Source: Sphaerisporangium album
Lineage (GTDB): Bacteria; Actinomycetota; Actinomycetes; Streptosporangiales; Streptosporangiaceae
Assembly: GCF_003323745.1 (NCBI RefSeq)
Contig: NZ_QOIL01000017.1
Coordinates: 1 to 64,000 of the forward strand
Length of the DNA stretch: 64,000 nt
Direction: 5' to 3'
Below the pieces are notes generated by a model. That model was given only the letters and a program-made list of their open reading frames with translations, was not told the DNA's origin and did no database searches. How positions within the stretch are numbered: the first letter of the stretch is position 1; each line of letters starts with the position of its first letter. Both the position numbers and the translations under genes were made by a program. Shown one piece after another: positions 34,962-42,946 of this stretch.

Positions 34962-35346
34962 GTGGATCCCCGTGGCCGAACACGCCGGCGAGCCAGTCCA
35001 GCCAGGCCCGCTCGTTGTCCGCGGGGTCGATGTCGTCGGAGAAGATGTGGTGGCCGATCACGATCGTCGCCTTCGAGCCCTCGATGAACCGGTAGAGCCC
35101 GTCACCGGCGCGAACGCCCAGGAATTTCGGCGCCACGTAGTCGGCGACCCCCTCGATCGGGGCGAACCCCTCGGGGGTGAGCCGCAGCCTGTCCCCCCGG
35201 ACCACCGGGCCGTTCAGCCCGAGACCGCGCTCCAGCGCCGCCCACAGGGGTTCCTCCGCGGGGGAACGCGGAGGCGGGGTGTAGACCACGAGCGCGAACC
35301 GCCCGGGGAACCGCGTGAGGTACTGGTCTAGGGTGTGCAGGTACAT
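34948..35346 (-). CDS. Protein of unknown function, 132 residues (second gene of unknown operon)
   Basis: 132 residues, soluble, with a mixed alpha/beta pattern: MYLHTLDQYLTRFPGRFALVVYTP at the start, GDRLRLTPEGFAPIEGVADY in the middle, and ATIVIGHHIFSDDIDP near the end. It looks well folded and coding but I do not recognise the family. ATG 35346 has AGAGG 8 bases upstream. The reading frame extends far upstream without a stop, but that part has non-coding composition. It begins 23 bases after the 55-residue peptide gene. Confidence 0.68.
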   Translation of the reverse strand: MYLHTLDQYLTRFPGRFALVVYTPPPRSPAEEPLWAALERGLGLNGPVVRGDRLRLTPEGFAPIEGVADYVAPKFLGVRAGDGLYRFIEGSKATIVIGHHIFSDDIDPADNERAWLDWLAGVFGHGDPHDER

Positions 35347-35369
35347 GTCCCAGCCTCTGCTCAACGCCG

Positions 35370-35537
35370 CTACTCCGCCCGCTCGACACCGTGGGTGTCG
35401 CGCGGGGGCCGTGGCCCTGGCTGAGTCCGGTTGTGTCCGATGAACCACGAATCGACGGCGGTTGTGGTGGCGATCCCCGCCCGCACCGGAGCGGCCCGCA
35501 GCTCGATCTCCTCGCGTGACGCGAATGGGTCGGTCAC
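35370..35537 (-). CDS. 55-residue peptide heading an unknown operon
   Basis: Starts at GTG 35537 behind an excellent ribosome binding site (AAGGAGGTGCGAT), one of the best in the window. The product begins VTDPFASREEIELRAAPVR, continues with AGIATTTAVDSWFIGHN, and has a Pro/Arg-rich end. It has no Cys, signal peptide or membrane helix. About 80 percent of codons end in G or C, consistent with real coding. It could be a small regulator, toxin/antidote or modified-peptide precursor; nothing proves any of these. An ATG two bases upstream is followed at once by a stop. Confidence 0.55.
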   Translation of the reverse strand: MTDPFASREEIELRAAPVRAGIATTTAVDSWFIGHNRTQPGPRPPRDTHGVERAE

Positions 35538-36092
35538 ATCGCACCTCCTTGATCGCGATCCCGGATGTCGCGGTACTCATGCGACGACCGGAGAGCCGAG
35601 ATCCGCCGAGGTCTGGCGCCGCGGGCGAGCGCGGCCCGACCGGCGGTGTCACCAGCGGCGCCGGGCCGATCTCGTCATGTGCTCGTCCCCCAGACGCCGG
35701 GGCGATTGATACTCCTACGAACAACTGTGCGGGAACCCCCGTCAAGGGGCAATGCGCACCGATGGCAGCATGTTGCAGTAACCCGTCCACTTCCTGCCGA
35801 CCAGGACGCCCGCGCTTCATCGCCGGCCGTGGAGTCGAGACACGTCGCGCCCTCCGGATCCGCTCCGAGATACGCCTTACCCTTCCCTCGGTTACCTCCC
35901 GTTCCTCCCGTCCGACCGGCCGATCAGAGGCGCCCATGCGGCTCGCTTCCGCCACCATCGCGCACGGCGATATCGAGGCTCAAGGCCGGGCGGCGCGACG
36001 CCCCATTTAACGTAAAGTCGGCGCGCGTCCGCCCGGGACACACCTGGCGGGGGTCCTGTGCCCGATGCGGCGGACGGGGAATAGTGGAGCGC
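35538..36092. other. Intergenic region, mixed composition
   Basis: About 555 bases with no credible gene. Long frames here on both strands have Arg/Pro-rich, non-coding composition. The segment 35700-35790 is less GC-rich and probably contains the leftward promoter of the unknown operon; I see no clear hexamer pair at correct spacing. Confidence 0.45.
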
Positions 36093-36554
36093 ATGACCAC
36101 CGGGACCGGCGGGCCGGACGCCATGCTGCGCGTGGCGCTGGAAGAGGCCAGGAAGGGGTACGCCGAGGGCGGCGTCCCGATCGGCGCCGCGCTGTTCGCC
36201 GCCGACGGCCGTCTGCTCGGCCGGGGGCGCAACCGCCGCGTGCAGGACGGCGACCCGTCCGTCCACGGCGAGACCGCCGCCTTCCGCGACGCGGGACGCC
36301 AGCGCACCTACCGGGGCACCACCATGGTGACCACCCTGTCGCCGTGCTGGTACTGCGGCGGGCTGATCCGCCAGTTCGGCATCACCGGGCTGATCGTCGG
36401 CGAGAGCCGCACGTTCACCGGGCAGCACGAGTGGCTCGCCGCCCACGGCGTGGAGGTGCGGGTCCTGGACTCCGAGGAGTGCGTCGCGCTGATGACCGCC
36501 TTCATCGCCGCCAACCCGGCCCTGTGGAACGAGGACATCGGCGAGGAGGCCTGA
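36093..36554 (+). CDS. Cytosine deaminase, yeast Fcy1 type
   Basis: Zinc deaminase of the CDA superfamily, about 153 residues. It probably converts cytosine to uracil in pyrimidine salvage. Zinc and catalytic residues are visible: VHGETAAFRDAG (His and Glu) near residue 61 and SPCWYCGGLI (two Cys) near residue 87. The C-terminal half (GVEVRVLDSEECVALMTAFIAANPALWNEDIGEE) follows the yeast cytosine deaminase end, unlike bacterial TIM-barrel CodA. GGAGC precedes ATG 36093. Guanine or another nucleobase as substrate cannot be excluded. Single gene. Confidence 0.85.
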   Translation: MTTGTGGPDAMLRVALEEARKGYAEGGVPIGAALFAADGRLLGRGRNRRVQDGDPSVHGETAAFRDAGRQRTYRGTTMVTTLSPCWYCGGLIRQFGITGLIVGESRTFTGQHEWLAAHGVEVRVLDSEECVALMTAFIAANPALWNEDIGEEA

Positions 36555-36614
36555 ATCCCGCCCTCCGCCCCCCGGACCACGGTCCGGAACGGAATATCTA
36601 CGGGCGCGCCGCGT

Positions 36615-36634
36615 TTAGATGCTTGAAACTTCAA
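36615..36634 (+). promoter_or_regulatory. Promoter/operator of the flavin monooxygenase pair
   Basis: A -10-like TTAGAT (36615-36620) is followed immediately by the inverted repeat TTGAA-AC-TTCAA (36623-36634), 15 bases before the ATG. Such TTGAA/TTCAA sites are typical of MarR-type repressors in actinomycetes. The regulator gene is not adjacent. Confidence 0.5.
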
Positions 36635-36648
36635 TGAAGTGGAGAGCG

Positions 36649-37776
36649 ATGAGCACGATGCAGTTCGGCGTCTTCACCGTGGGCGACGTCACCACCGACC
36701 CCACGACGGGGACGACGCCCACCGAGCACGAGCGGATCAAGGCGATGGTCGCCATCGCCCGCAAGGCCGAGGAGGTCGGCCTCGACGTCTTCGCCACCGG
36801 CGAGCACCACAACCCGCCCTTCGTGCCGTCCTCGCCGACCACCCTGCTCGGCCACATCGCCGCCAGGACCGAGCGGATCATCCTCTCCACCGCGACCACC
36901 CTGATCACCACGAACGACCCGGTGAAGATCGCCGAGGACTTCGCGATGCTCCAGCACCTGGCCGACGGCCGCGTCGACCTGATGCTCGGCCGGGGCAACA
37001 CCGGCCCGGTGTACCCGTGGTTCGGGCAGGACATCCGCCAGGGCCTCCCGCTCGCGATCGAGAACTACGCGCTGCTGCACCGGCTGTGGCGCGAGGACGT
37101 CGTGGACTGGCAGGGCCGGTTCCGCACTCCGCTTCAGGGCTTCACCTCGACGCCCCGCCCGCTCGACGGCGTCCCGCCGTTCGTCTGGCACGGGTCGATC
37201 CGCAGCCCGGAGATCGCCGAGCAGGCCGCCTACTACGGCGACGGGTTCTTCGCCAACAACATCTTCTGGCCGAAGGAGCACTTCATGCGGCTCATCGGCC
37301 TGTACCGCGAGCGCTACGCGCACTACGGCCACGGCACGCCCGAGCAGGCGATCGTCGGGCTCGGCGGCCAGGTGTTCATGCGCAGGAACTCCCAGGACGC
37401 CGTCCGCGAGTTCCGCCCCTACTTCGACAACGCGCCGGTCTACGGGCACGGCCCGTCCCTGGAGGAGTTCACCGCGGAGACGCCCCTCACCGTGGGCAGC
37501 CCGCAGGAGGTCATCGACAAGACCCTGACCTTCCGGGAGTCCTTCGGCGACTACCAGCGCCAGCTGTTCCTGATGGACCACGCCGGGCTGCCGCTGAAGA
37601 CCGTGCTGGAGCAGCTCGACATCCTCGGCGAGGAGGTCGTGCCCGTCCTGCGCCGGGAGTTCGCCTCCGGCCGTCCCGCCGAGGTGCCGGCCGCGCCCAC
37701 GCACGCGTCCCTGCTCGCCCGCCGGGACGCCGAGGCCGGGGACCCGGCGTCCGTCCCCGCGACCGCCCTGACCTGA
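36649..37776 (+). CDS. LLM class flavin-dependent oxidoreductase (CE1758 family)
   Basis: Luciferase-like monooxygenase, about 375 residues, TIM-barrel, that uses reduced FMN supplied by the partner reductase. Family features: FGVFTVGDVTTDPTTGTTP near the start, GLDVFATGEHHNPPF, GRVDLMLGRGNTGPVYPW and YYGDGFFANNIFWPKEH. The pairing with a CE1759-type FMN reductase immediately downstream is the defined CE1758/CE1759 duo. The substrate is unknown. ATG 36649 with GGAG 4 bases upstream; ATG 36658 is possible. Confidence 0.9.
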   Translation: MSTMQFGVFTVGDVTTDPTTGTTPTEHERIKAMVAIARKAEEVGLDVFATGEHHNPPFVPSSPTTLLGHIAARTERIILSTATTLITTNDPVKIAEDFAMLQHLADGRVDLMLGRGNTGPVYPWFGQDIRQGLPLAIENYALLHRLWREDVVDWQGRFRTPLQGFTSTPRPLDGVPPFVWHGSIRSPEIAEQAAYYGDGFFANNIFWPKEHFMRLIGLYRERYAHYGHGTPEQAIVGLGGQVFMRRNSQDAVREFRPYFDNAPVYGHGPSLEEFTAETPLTVGSPQEVIDKTLTFRESFGDYQRQLFLMDHAGLPLKTVLEQLDILGEEVVPVLRREFASGRPAEVPAAPTHASLLARRDAEAGDPASVPATALT

Positions 37777-37843
37777 CCCCGCCCCGCCCTCACCGACCCG
37801 CCACCCCTGTCCCCCGCCGCCCCGGATCCTGGAGAGAGAAGAG

Positions 37844-38467
37844 ATGAACCCGCTGAAGCTCGTGGCCGTGTCGGCCGGCCTGGGCCTGCCCTCGTCGACG
37901 CGCCTGCTCGCCGACCGGCTCGCCGAGGCGGCCCGGTCCCACCTGGCCGGAGACCACGAGGTCGAGGTCGCCGTCGTGGACCTGCGCGACCTCGCCACGG
38001 ACATCGCGAACGCCATGGTGGCCGGGTTCCCCGGCGCCCGGCTGCGCGAGGCGATCCAGGTGGTGACGGACGCGGACGGCCTGATCGCCGTGACGCCCAT
38101 CTTCAACGCGTCCTACAGCGGGCTGTTCAAGTCGTTCTTCGACGTGATCGACAACACCGCGCTCGCCGGCAAGCCCGTGCTGATCGCCGCGACCGGCGGC
38201 TCCGCGCGCCACTCGCTGGCGCTGGAGCACGCGATGCGCCCGTTGTTCGCCTATCTGCGGGCGATCGTGGTGCCCACGGCGGTGTACGCGGCGTCGGAGG
38301 ACTGGGGCACGGGCGGGGACGCGTCCACCGACGCGCTGGCCGGCCGCGTGGACCGCGCCGCCCGGGAGCTGGCCGGGCTGGTCGCCGGCCGCCCGGCCTC
38401 GGCGGCCCTGGCCGTCGAGGAGGTCCTCGTCCCGTTCGAGCAGCAGCTGGCGGCCCTGCGTCCGTGA
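37844..38467 (+). CDS. NAD(P)H-dependent FMN reductase (CE1759 family)
   Basis: Flavodoxin-fold reductase, about 207 residues, expected to hand FMNH2 to the preceding monooxygenase. The N-terminal VSAGLGLPSSTRLLADRL binds the FMN phosphate. VTPIFNASYSGLFKSFFDVID is the NADPH-dependent FMN reductase signature, with the aromatic dimer contact. ATG 37844 follows GGAGAGAAG. It lies 67 bases after the monooxygenase and is presumably co-transcribed. Confidence 0.9.
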   Translation: MNPLKLVAVSAGLGLPSSTRLLADRLAEAARSHLAGDHEVEVAVVDLRDLATDIANAMVAGFPGARLREAIQVVTDADGLIAVTPIFNASYSGLFKSFFDVIDNTALAGKPVLIAATGGSARHSLALEHAMRPLFAYLRAIVVPTAVYAASEDWGTGGDASTDALAGRVDRAARELAGLVAGRPASAALAVEEVLVPFEQQLAALRP

Positions 38468-38687
38468 CGGCCCCGCGCGGCCACGGCCCGTGGACGGCGG
38501 TGACTGGCGATGCCAATGTGAAGGAAATGATTTCGGGGTAAATAAGGTCCTCAGGAGGAAGGACGGCCATAGAACGCGAGAAGCGCGCGGATAGGGACTG
38601 GATAGCGACCGCGAATACCTTGGCGATGCGAGCAGGGAAACAGCACCGGACGCGAAGCCGCCCGCCGCAGACAAGGGGACCGCAGTC

Positions 38688-38882
38688 ATGAAGCCCTACC
38701 TCTCGAAGTTCGCCGCCCGCCTCCTCCTCGTCACCGTCGTGACCGCCGGAGGCGTGGTGGCGACCGGCACCATGGCATCGGCCCACACCACGTCGAAGCA
38801 CGCGGTACGCGTCTCGACGACGATCCACACCCACCACAGCACGACGCACACGGTGTGGCGCGGCAACACGCCCTGGGGGTGA
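38688..38882 (+). CDS. Small secreted His/Thr-rich peptide
   Basis: 64 residues with a Sec signal peptide (FAARLLLVTVVTAGGVVATG, cleavage probably after MASA). The predicted mature peptide is about 32 residues and very rich in His and Thr (TTIHTHHSTTHTVWRG). Five or more His suggest metal binding, but nothing proves it. AGGGGACC precedes ATG 38688. A strong hairpin follows 27 bases after the stop, so this is a discrete single-gene transcript. No recognised family. Confidence 0.65.
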   Translation: MKPYLSKFAARLLLVTVVTAGGVVATGTMASAHTTSKHAVRVSTTIHTHHSTTHTVWRGNTPWG

Positions 38883-38909
38883 TCCCCGGCGGACAAGGCG
38901 GCGCGGACA

Positions 38910-38947
38910 CGAACGCGGCGGGAGTCAGCGGACTCCCGCCGCGTTCG
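38910..38947 (+). terminator. Strong 17-bp hairpin terminator
   Basis: Perfect 17-bp stem beginning CGAACGCGGCGGGAGTC, 4-base loop AGCG, right after the small secreted peptide gene. Confidence 0.75.
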
Positions 38948-39101
38948 CCGTTCAACGGGAATTGCTTTTCGGTGCGTTTTCACGGCCGTCGCGACATAGC
39001 CCCGAAATAAGCCGGGCACCTGCGCGTCCGGCTCGCGTCATTTTCCGGGATAATCATCCGCCGTTGAATATCGGCGGACGCCGGGCCGTCCGCGCGGCCG
39101 G

Positions 39102-39917
39102 TCAGCGCAGGACGCCGACGGCTCCGACGATGCCGATGCCGCCCCTGCGCGGCAGGACCACGGCCTCGGGTTCCGGGCGCCAGTCCTCGACGGGGACCAC
39201 GCCGGGCGGGAGCAGGTCGAACCCCTCGAAGTTCGAGCGGACCTGGGCGTGGGTGCGCGGGACGATGCCGCCCGCCGGGGTGGCCGTGTAGACGTCGCGG
39301 CCCTGCCGGACCTCCTCCTCGGTCAGGTCGCCCGAGGTGACGTGCGAGATCGCCAGGGTGCTCCCGGGAGCCACGGCCCGGCGCAGGGTGGCGACGATCC
39401 GGGCGCACTCGGCGTCGTCGACCACGAAGTGGAGGATGGCCAGCAGCAGCACCCCCACCGGCCGGTCGAAGTCGAGGTGGGCGCGCACCGCCTCGTGGCG
39501 GAGGATGCCCTCCGGGTCGCGCATGTCGGCGGAGATGACCACGGTGCGGCGGTTGTCGGCGAGCAGGGCGCGCGCGTGGGCGAGCACGATCGGGTCGTTG
39601 TCGACGTACACGACCCGGGCGTCCGGGTTGACGCGCTGCGCGACCTGGTGCACGTTCTCCTGCGTGGGCAGGCCGGTGCCGATGTCGAGGAACTGGTCGA
39701 TGCCCGACTCGACCATGGCGCGCACCGCGCGGCGCAGGAAGGCGCGGTTGGCCAGGGCGATCTCCCGGGCGTTCGGCACCAGCTTCATGATCTTCTCGGC
39801 CGCCTCGCGGTCGGCCGCGAAGTTGTCCTTGCCGCCCAGGTAGTAGTCGTACATGCGGGCGACGCTCGGAGTAGTGGGGTCGATGACCCACGGTCGAGCC
39901 CGCTCCCGATCCGTCAC
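39102..39917 (-). CDS. SAM-dependent methyltransferase, PF04672 family (copy 2)
   Basis: About 271 residues. Hallmarks: VARMYDYYLGGKDNFAADRE, FLDIGTGLPTQENVHQVAQ and VYVDNDPIVLAHARALLAD. GTG 39917 is chosen since GGGGGA lies 8 bases before it and the protein then starts about 20 residues before the conserved MYDYYLGG; an in-frame ATG at 39971 is the alternative. Substrate unknown. It precedes no obvious partner; copy 3 lies 93 bases upstream on the same strand. Confidence 0.9.
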   Translation of the reverse strand: MTDRERARPWVIDPTTPSVARMYDYYLGGKDNFAADREAAEKIMKLVPNAREIALANRAFLRRAVRAMVESGIDQFLDIGTGLPTQENVHQVAQRVNPDARVVYVDNDPIVLAHARALLADNRRTVVISADMRDPEGILRHEAVRAHLDFDRPVGVLLLAILHFVVDDAECARIVATLRRAVAPGSTLAISHVTSGDLTEEEVRQGRDVYTATPAGGIVPRTHAQVRSNFEGFDLLPPGVVPVEDWRPEPEAVVLPRRGGIGIVGAVGVLR

Positions 39918-40010
39918 GTCGCAGTCCCCCAAGTCACGCGATCTCCGGCTATGACCCAATCTATCGATCATCTGTCCCGGATTTGCGGATTCCTGGGGGC
40001 GCGCCGCAAA

Positions 40011-40823
40011 TCAGGGCTTTCGGCCGACACCACCCCATGCGTCCACGTCGACCAGCGCGACGGCGGAATCGATCTCAGGCCGCCACCGGGCGATCGGCAC
40101 CACGCCGGGCTCCAGCAGCTCCAGCCCGTCGAAGAAGCCGGTGAGCTCGGCCGGGGTCCGCAGGTGGTAGGGCTCGGCGCCCGTGTCGTTGTACTGCTGG
40201 GTCGCCTCCAGGTTCGCCGCGCTGGTGTCGGAGCTGTCGTTGAAGGCCAGGTGGCTGCCGGGCGGCAGCCCGTCCATCAGCCGCCGCACCAGGGCGTGCG
40301 CCTCGGCGGTGTCGGCGATGTGCCCGGTGATCTGCATCAGGATGAGGGCGACCGGCCGGGTGAGGTCCAGGGTGCGCGAGGCGGCCTTCAGGATCGCCTC
40401 CGGGTCGTGCATGTCGGCGTCGATGAAGCTGGTGACGCCCTGCGGGGCGCTGGCGAGCAGGGCGTTGGCGTGCACCAGCACCAGCGGGTCGTTGTCGACG
40501 TACACGACCCGGGCGTCCGGGGCCACCCGCTGGGCGACCTCGTGCGTGTTGTCCACGGTGGGCAGGCCCGTCCCGACGTCCAGGAACTGGCGGATCCCGG
40601 CCTCGCCGGCCAGATACCGCACAGTCCGGCTGAGGAAGTGCCGGGAGGCCTTGGCCAGCTCGGCGATGCCGGGGAAGACCTGCGCGAACTGGTCGCCCGC
40701 CTCGCGGTCGACCGGGTAGTTGTCCCGGCCGCCCAGCCAGTAGTTCCAGATGCGGGCGGAGTGCGGCACCGAGGTGTCGATCTTCGGATGCTCCTGGGCG
40801 GGCATCGCGGCGTCGTCCGGCAC
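40011..40823 (-). CDS. SAM-dependent methyltransferase, PF04672 family (copy 3)
   Basis: About 270 residues. ARIWNYWLGGRDNYPVDRE replaces the usual MYDYWLGG, so this copy is more divergent. FLDVGTGLPTVDNTHEVAQ and VYVDNDPLVLVHANALL are conserved. GTG 40823 has AGGAG 9 bases upstream; ATG 40805 is possible. It may be co-transcribed with copy 2, which starts 93 bases after its stop. Substrate unknown. Confidence 0.9.
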   Translation of the reverse strand: MPDDAAMPAQEHPKIDTSVPHSARIWNYWLGGRDNYPVDREAGDQFAQVFPGIAELAKASRHFLSRTVRYLAGEAGIRQFLDVGTGLPTVDNTHEVAQRVAPDARVVYVDNDPLVLVHANALLASAPQGVTSFIDADMHDPEAILKAASRTLDLTRPVALILMQITGHIADTAEAHALVRRLMDGLPPGSHLAFNDSSDTSAANLEATQQYNDTGAEPYHLRTPAELTGFFDGLELLEPGVVPIARWRPEIDSAVALVDVDAWGGVGRKP

Positions 40824-40952
40824 GGATGATCACTCCTGATCGGCCTATTCTGGTTTACAGTGCACCAACGTAGATCATGAAGGGCCGCCTGGCGAGCGCC
40901 GATGCGCAGGCGGGGATTTACGGACGCCTGTCCGGCGTTCCGGCCCGCCCTC

Positions 40953-41438
40953 TCACGCCGTCAGGTCGCGCCCGTATGCCAGCAATGTCAATCCGGGCAC
41001 CGGTTCCCAGTCCAGATCGGGCCTGCGCGCGAACCCCTCGGCGGCGTAGACCCGCCGGGCCGAGGCCATCGCGGGCTGGGTGGACAGCAACAGCGAACGG
41101 ACGCCCCGGCGCGCGGCGCGGTCGACGACGGCGCGGATCAACGCGGTGGCGACGCCGCGCCCGCGCGCCTCGGGAGCCACGGCCAGACCCCTGATCTCGG
41201 CCTCCTCGCGGCCCCGCGCGACCTCGCTGCCGGCGTGCCAGGAGTCCAGCATGATCGTTCCCATCAGCTTGTCCCCGTCGACGGCGACCAGCACCTCGCC
41301 GCGGCCGCCGGTCCCGAGGGCGCGCAGCGTGGTGGCGTAGGCCGGGTTGGCGTCCAGGAGCCCGTCGGCGAGGAACGCCGTGACGCGCAGATCGCCGGCC
41401 GCCTCCAGCTCGCCGGGCAGAGCGTCTCGCACAATCAT
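40953..41438 (-). CDS. GNAT family N-acetyltransferase
   Basis: About 161 residues of the GCN5-related acetyltransferase fold. The acetyl-CoA pyrophosphate loop is in VAPEARGRGVATALIRAVVD (R/Q-x-x-G-x-G/A), and the C-terminal part ends with the family's YAAEGFARRPD. ATG 41438 is directly before the first beta strand (IVRDALPGELEAA). The acceptor substrate is unknown. Single gene upstream of the long gap before the ebo genes. Confidence 0.88.
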   Translation of the reverse strand: MIVRDALPGELEAAGDLRVTAFLADGLLDANPAYATTLRALGTGGRGEVLVAVDGDKLMGTIMLDSWHAGSEVARGREEAEIRGLAVAPEARGRGVATALIRAVVDRAARRGVRSLLLSTQPAMASARRVYAAEGFARRPDLDWEPVPGLTLLAYGRDLTA

Positions 41439-41961
41439 GGCGGCATTCAACCAGCCCCCGTCCCGGGCACCGGCCGCAGGGTCCCGCGTCCCTCCCCCGT
41501 CGAGGAGGCGGCCCTGGGGCGCTGGGCGCGGCGCGACCTCATCAAGCGGTGACCGGGTGGCCGCCGAGCTCGCGGGACGTTTCCTACCAGGAAGGACGGA
41601 GACGGTCAGGGGGTGCGAGGCGGGACACAGGCATTGACCATGGAGCAATACCGTCGTAACAATATGGACGTCTCGCGCTCAGCGGTGGTGGCACGTCGAT
41701 GAGCCGAAGGTTCCGCCCTGACGCGTTCGGCGCGCGCGTCCCCACGAAGGGACCATCTGTGCCCGTCGCAGCGACCATGCCTTTATCCCGCCTTCGCGGG
41801 TTCCGCACGTCCCGCTGAACGACGCCGGGCGGGCGGCCGTCCCCGCGCTTCCCGCCGCACCGCTCCCCCGCCGGCGGCGGGGCCGTCCGGCACGTCCCGG
41901 AACGGTCCTCGGCGGCCGCACCCGCGAGGCGCGCGGCGCTTTCCACGTAGAAGGAGTGACA
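41439..41961. other. Intergenic region before the ebo genes
   Basis: About 520 bases without a gene. It contains a good sigma-70-type promoter (41634-41662). If that drives eboC, the leader is about 290 bases. Very short frames within the leader do not resemble known leader peptides. Confidence 0.5.
41634..41662 (+). promoter_or_regulatory. Candidate promoter of the ebo operon
   Basis: TTGACC (41634-41639), a 17-bp spacer and TAACAA (41657-41662) in an AT-rich patch. Reads towards eboC, 300 bases downstream. Confidence 0.5.
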
Positions 41962-42852
41962 GTGACCGACCGTGAACCCCGGGGCGCGTTGCCCGACGCG
42001 CGGACCCTGGCCGAGCTGGTGCGCGCCCCGGCCGCGCTGACCGTCCCCGGCGACGTGCTGGCGGGCGCGGCGGCGTCCGGCTGGCCGTTCGGCGGCCGGT
42101 CGGCCGCGCTCGTGGGGAGCTCCGTCTGCCTGTACTGGGCGGGGATGGCCCTCAACGACTACGCCGACCGCGAGATCGACAAGGAGGAGCGGCCGGGCCG
42201 GCCGATCCCCTCCGGGCGGGTGACCCCCGGGTTCGCGCTGGGCGCGGCGGCGGGGCTGACCGCCGCGGGCGTCGCCGTCGCGGGCCTGGCGGGCGGCCGC
42301 TCCGCGCTGAAGGTCGCGGTCCCGCTGGCCGGCGCCGTCTGGGCGTACGACATGCTGCTGAAGAACACGCCCGCGGGGCCGGTGGCCATGGCCGCCGCCC
42401 GCACGCTGAACGTCCTGCTCGGCGCGGGAGGCAGACGGGCCGCGCTGCCACAGGCGCTCACCGTCGGCGCGCACACCCTGAGCGTGACCGTGCTGTCGCG
42501 CGGCGAGGTGCACGGGACCCGCAAGGAGGTGCCGCTGGCCGGGCTCGCCGGCACAGCCGCGATCGCCGGGGTCGCCGCGCTCGCCGGCCGCCGGGGCGTC
42601 CCGGCGCCCGCGCGGGCCGCCGCCGCCGCGCTCGCCGCCGTCTACGGCGCGACGGTCGGCGGGGCGCAGTCGTCCGCCGTGCAGCAGCCGACGCCCGGAC
42701 GGGTGCGGAAGGCGGTCGGCGCGGGGATCCTCGGCCTGATGCCCCTGCAGGCGGCGCTCGTGGCCCGCAACGGCTCGGTGGCCGCCGCCGCCGGCGTGCT
42801 CGCGGCGTTCCCGCTGGCCCGCCGGTTGTCCAGGAAGGTGTCACCGACGTGA
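41962..42852 (+). CDS. eboC: EboC-like UbiA-family prenyltransferase
   Basis: About 296 residues, integral membrane, UbiA superfamily. The Asp-rich prenyl-diphosphate motif is NDYADREIDKEERPGRPIPSG near residue 64. The EboC-type second region reads YDMLLKNTPAGPVAMAAART, with VGAHTLSVTVLSRGE following. EboC belongs to the ebo cluster, linked in cyanobacteria and other bacteria to moving a metabolite precursor to the periplasm. GTG 41962 is taken for AAGGAG 5 bases upstream. It is followed by eboE and eboF; eboA, eboB and eboD are missing. Confidence 0.82.
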   Translation: MTDREPRGALPDARTLAELVRAPAALTVPGDVLAGAAASGWPFGGRSAALVGSSVCLYWAGMALNDYADREIDKEERPGRPIPSGRVTPGFALGAAAGLTAAGVAVAGLAGGRSALKVAVPLAGAVWAYDMLLKNTPAGPVAMAAARTLNVLLGAGGRRAALPQALTVGAHTLSVTVLSRGEVHGTRKEVPLAGLAGTAAIAGVAALAGRRGVPAPARAAAAALAAVYGATVGGAQSSAVQQPTPGRVRKAVGAGILGLMPLQAALVARNGSVAAAAGVLAAFPLARRLSRKVSPT

Positions 42853-42946
42853 GCCGCGCCGGCCGCGGCTCCTCGCGGCCGGCGCGCGCCCGGGCAGGCA
42901 AGTGAGTCCTCGCGGACGGCCCCGGCCCCCGCGGGAAAGGTGATAG

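Noticed and set aside
35462-36010. 182-residue plus-strand gene upstream of the cytosine deaminase
   Set aside because: Arg/Ser/Pro-rich composition and no ribosome binding site; the opposite strand holds the better-supported 55-residue gene in part of it.
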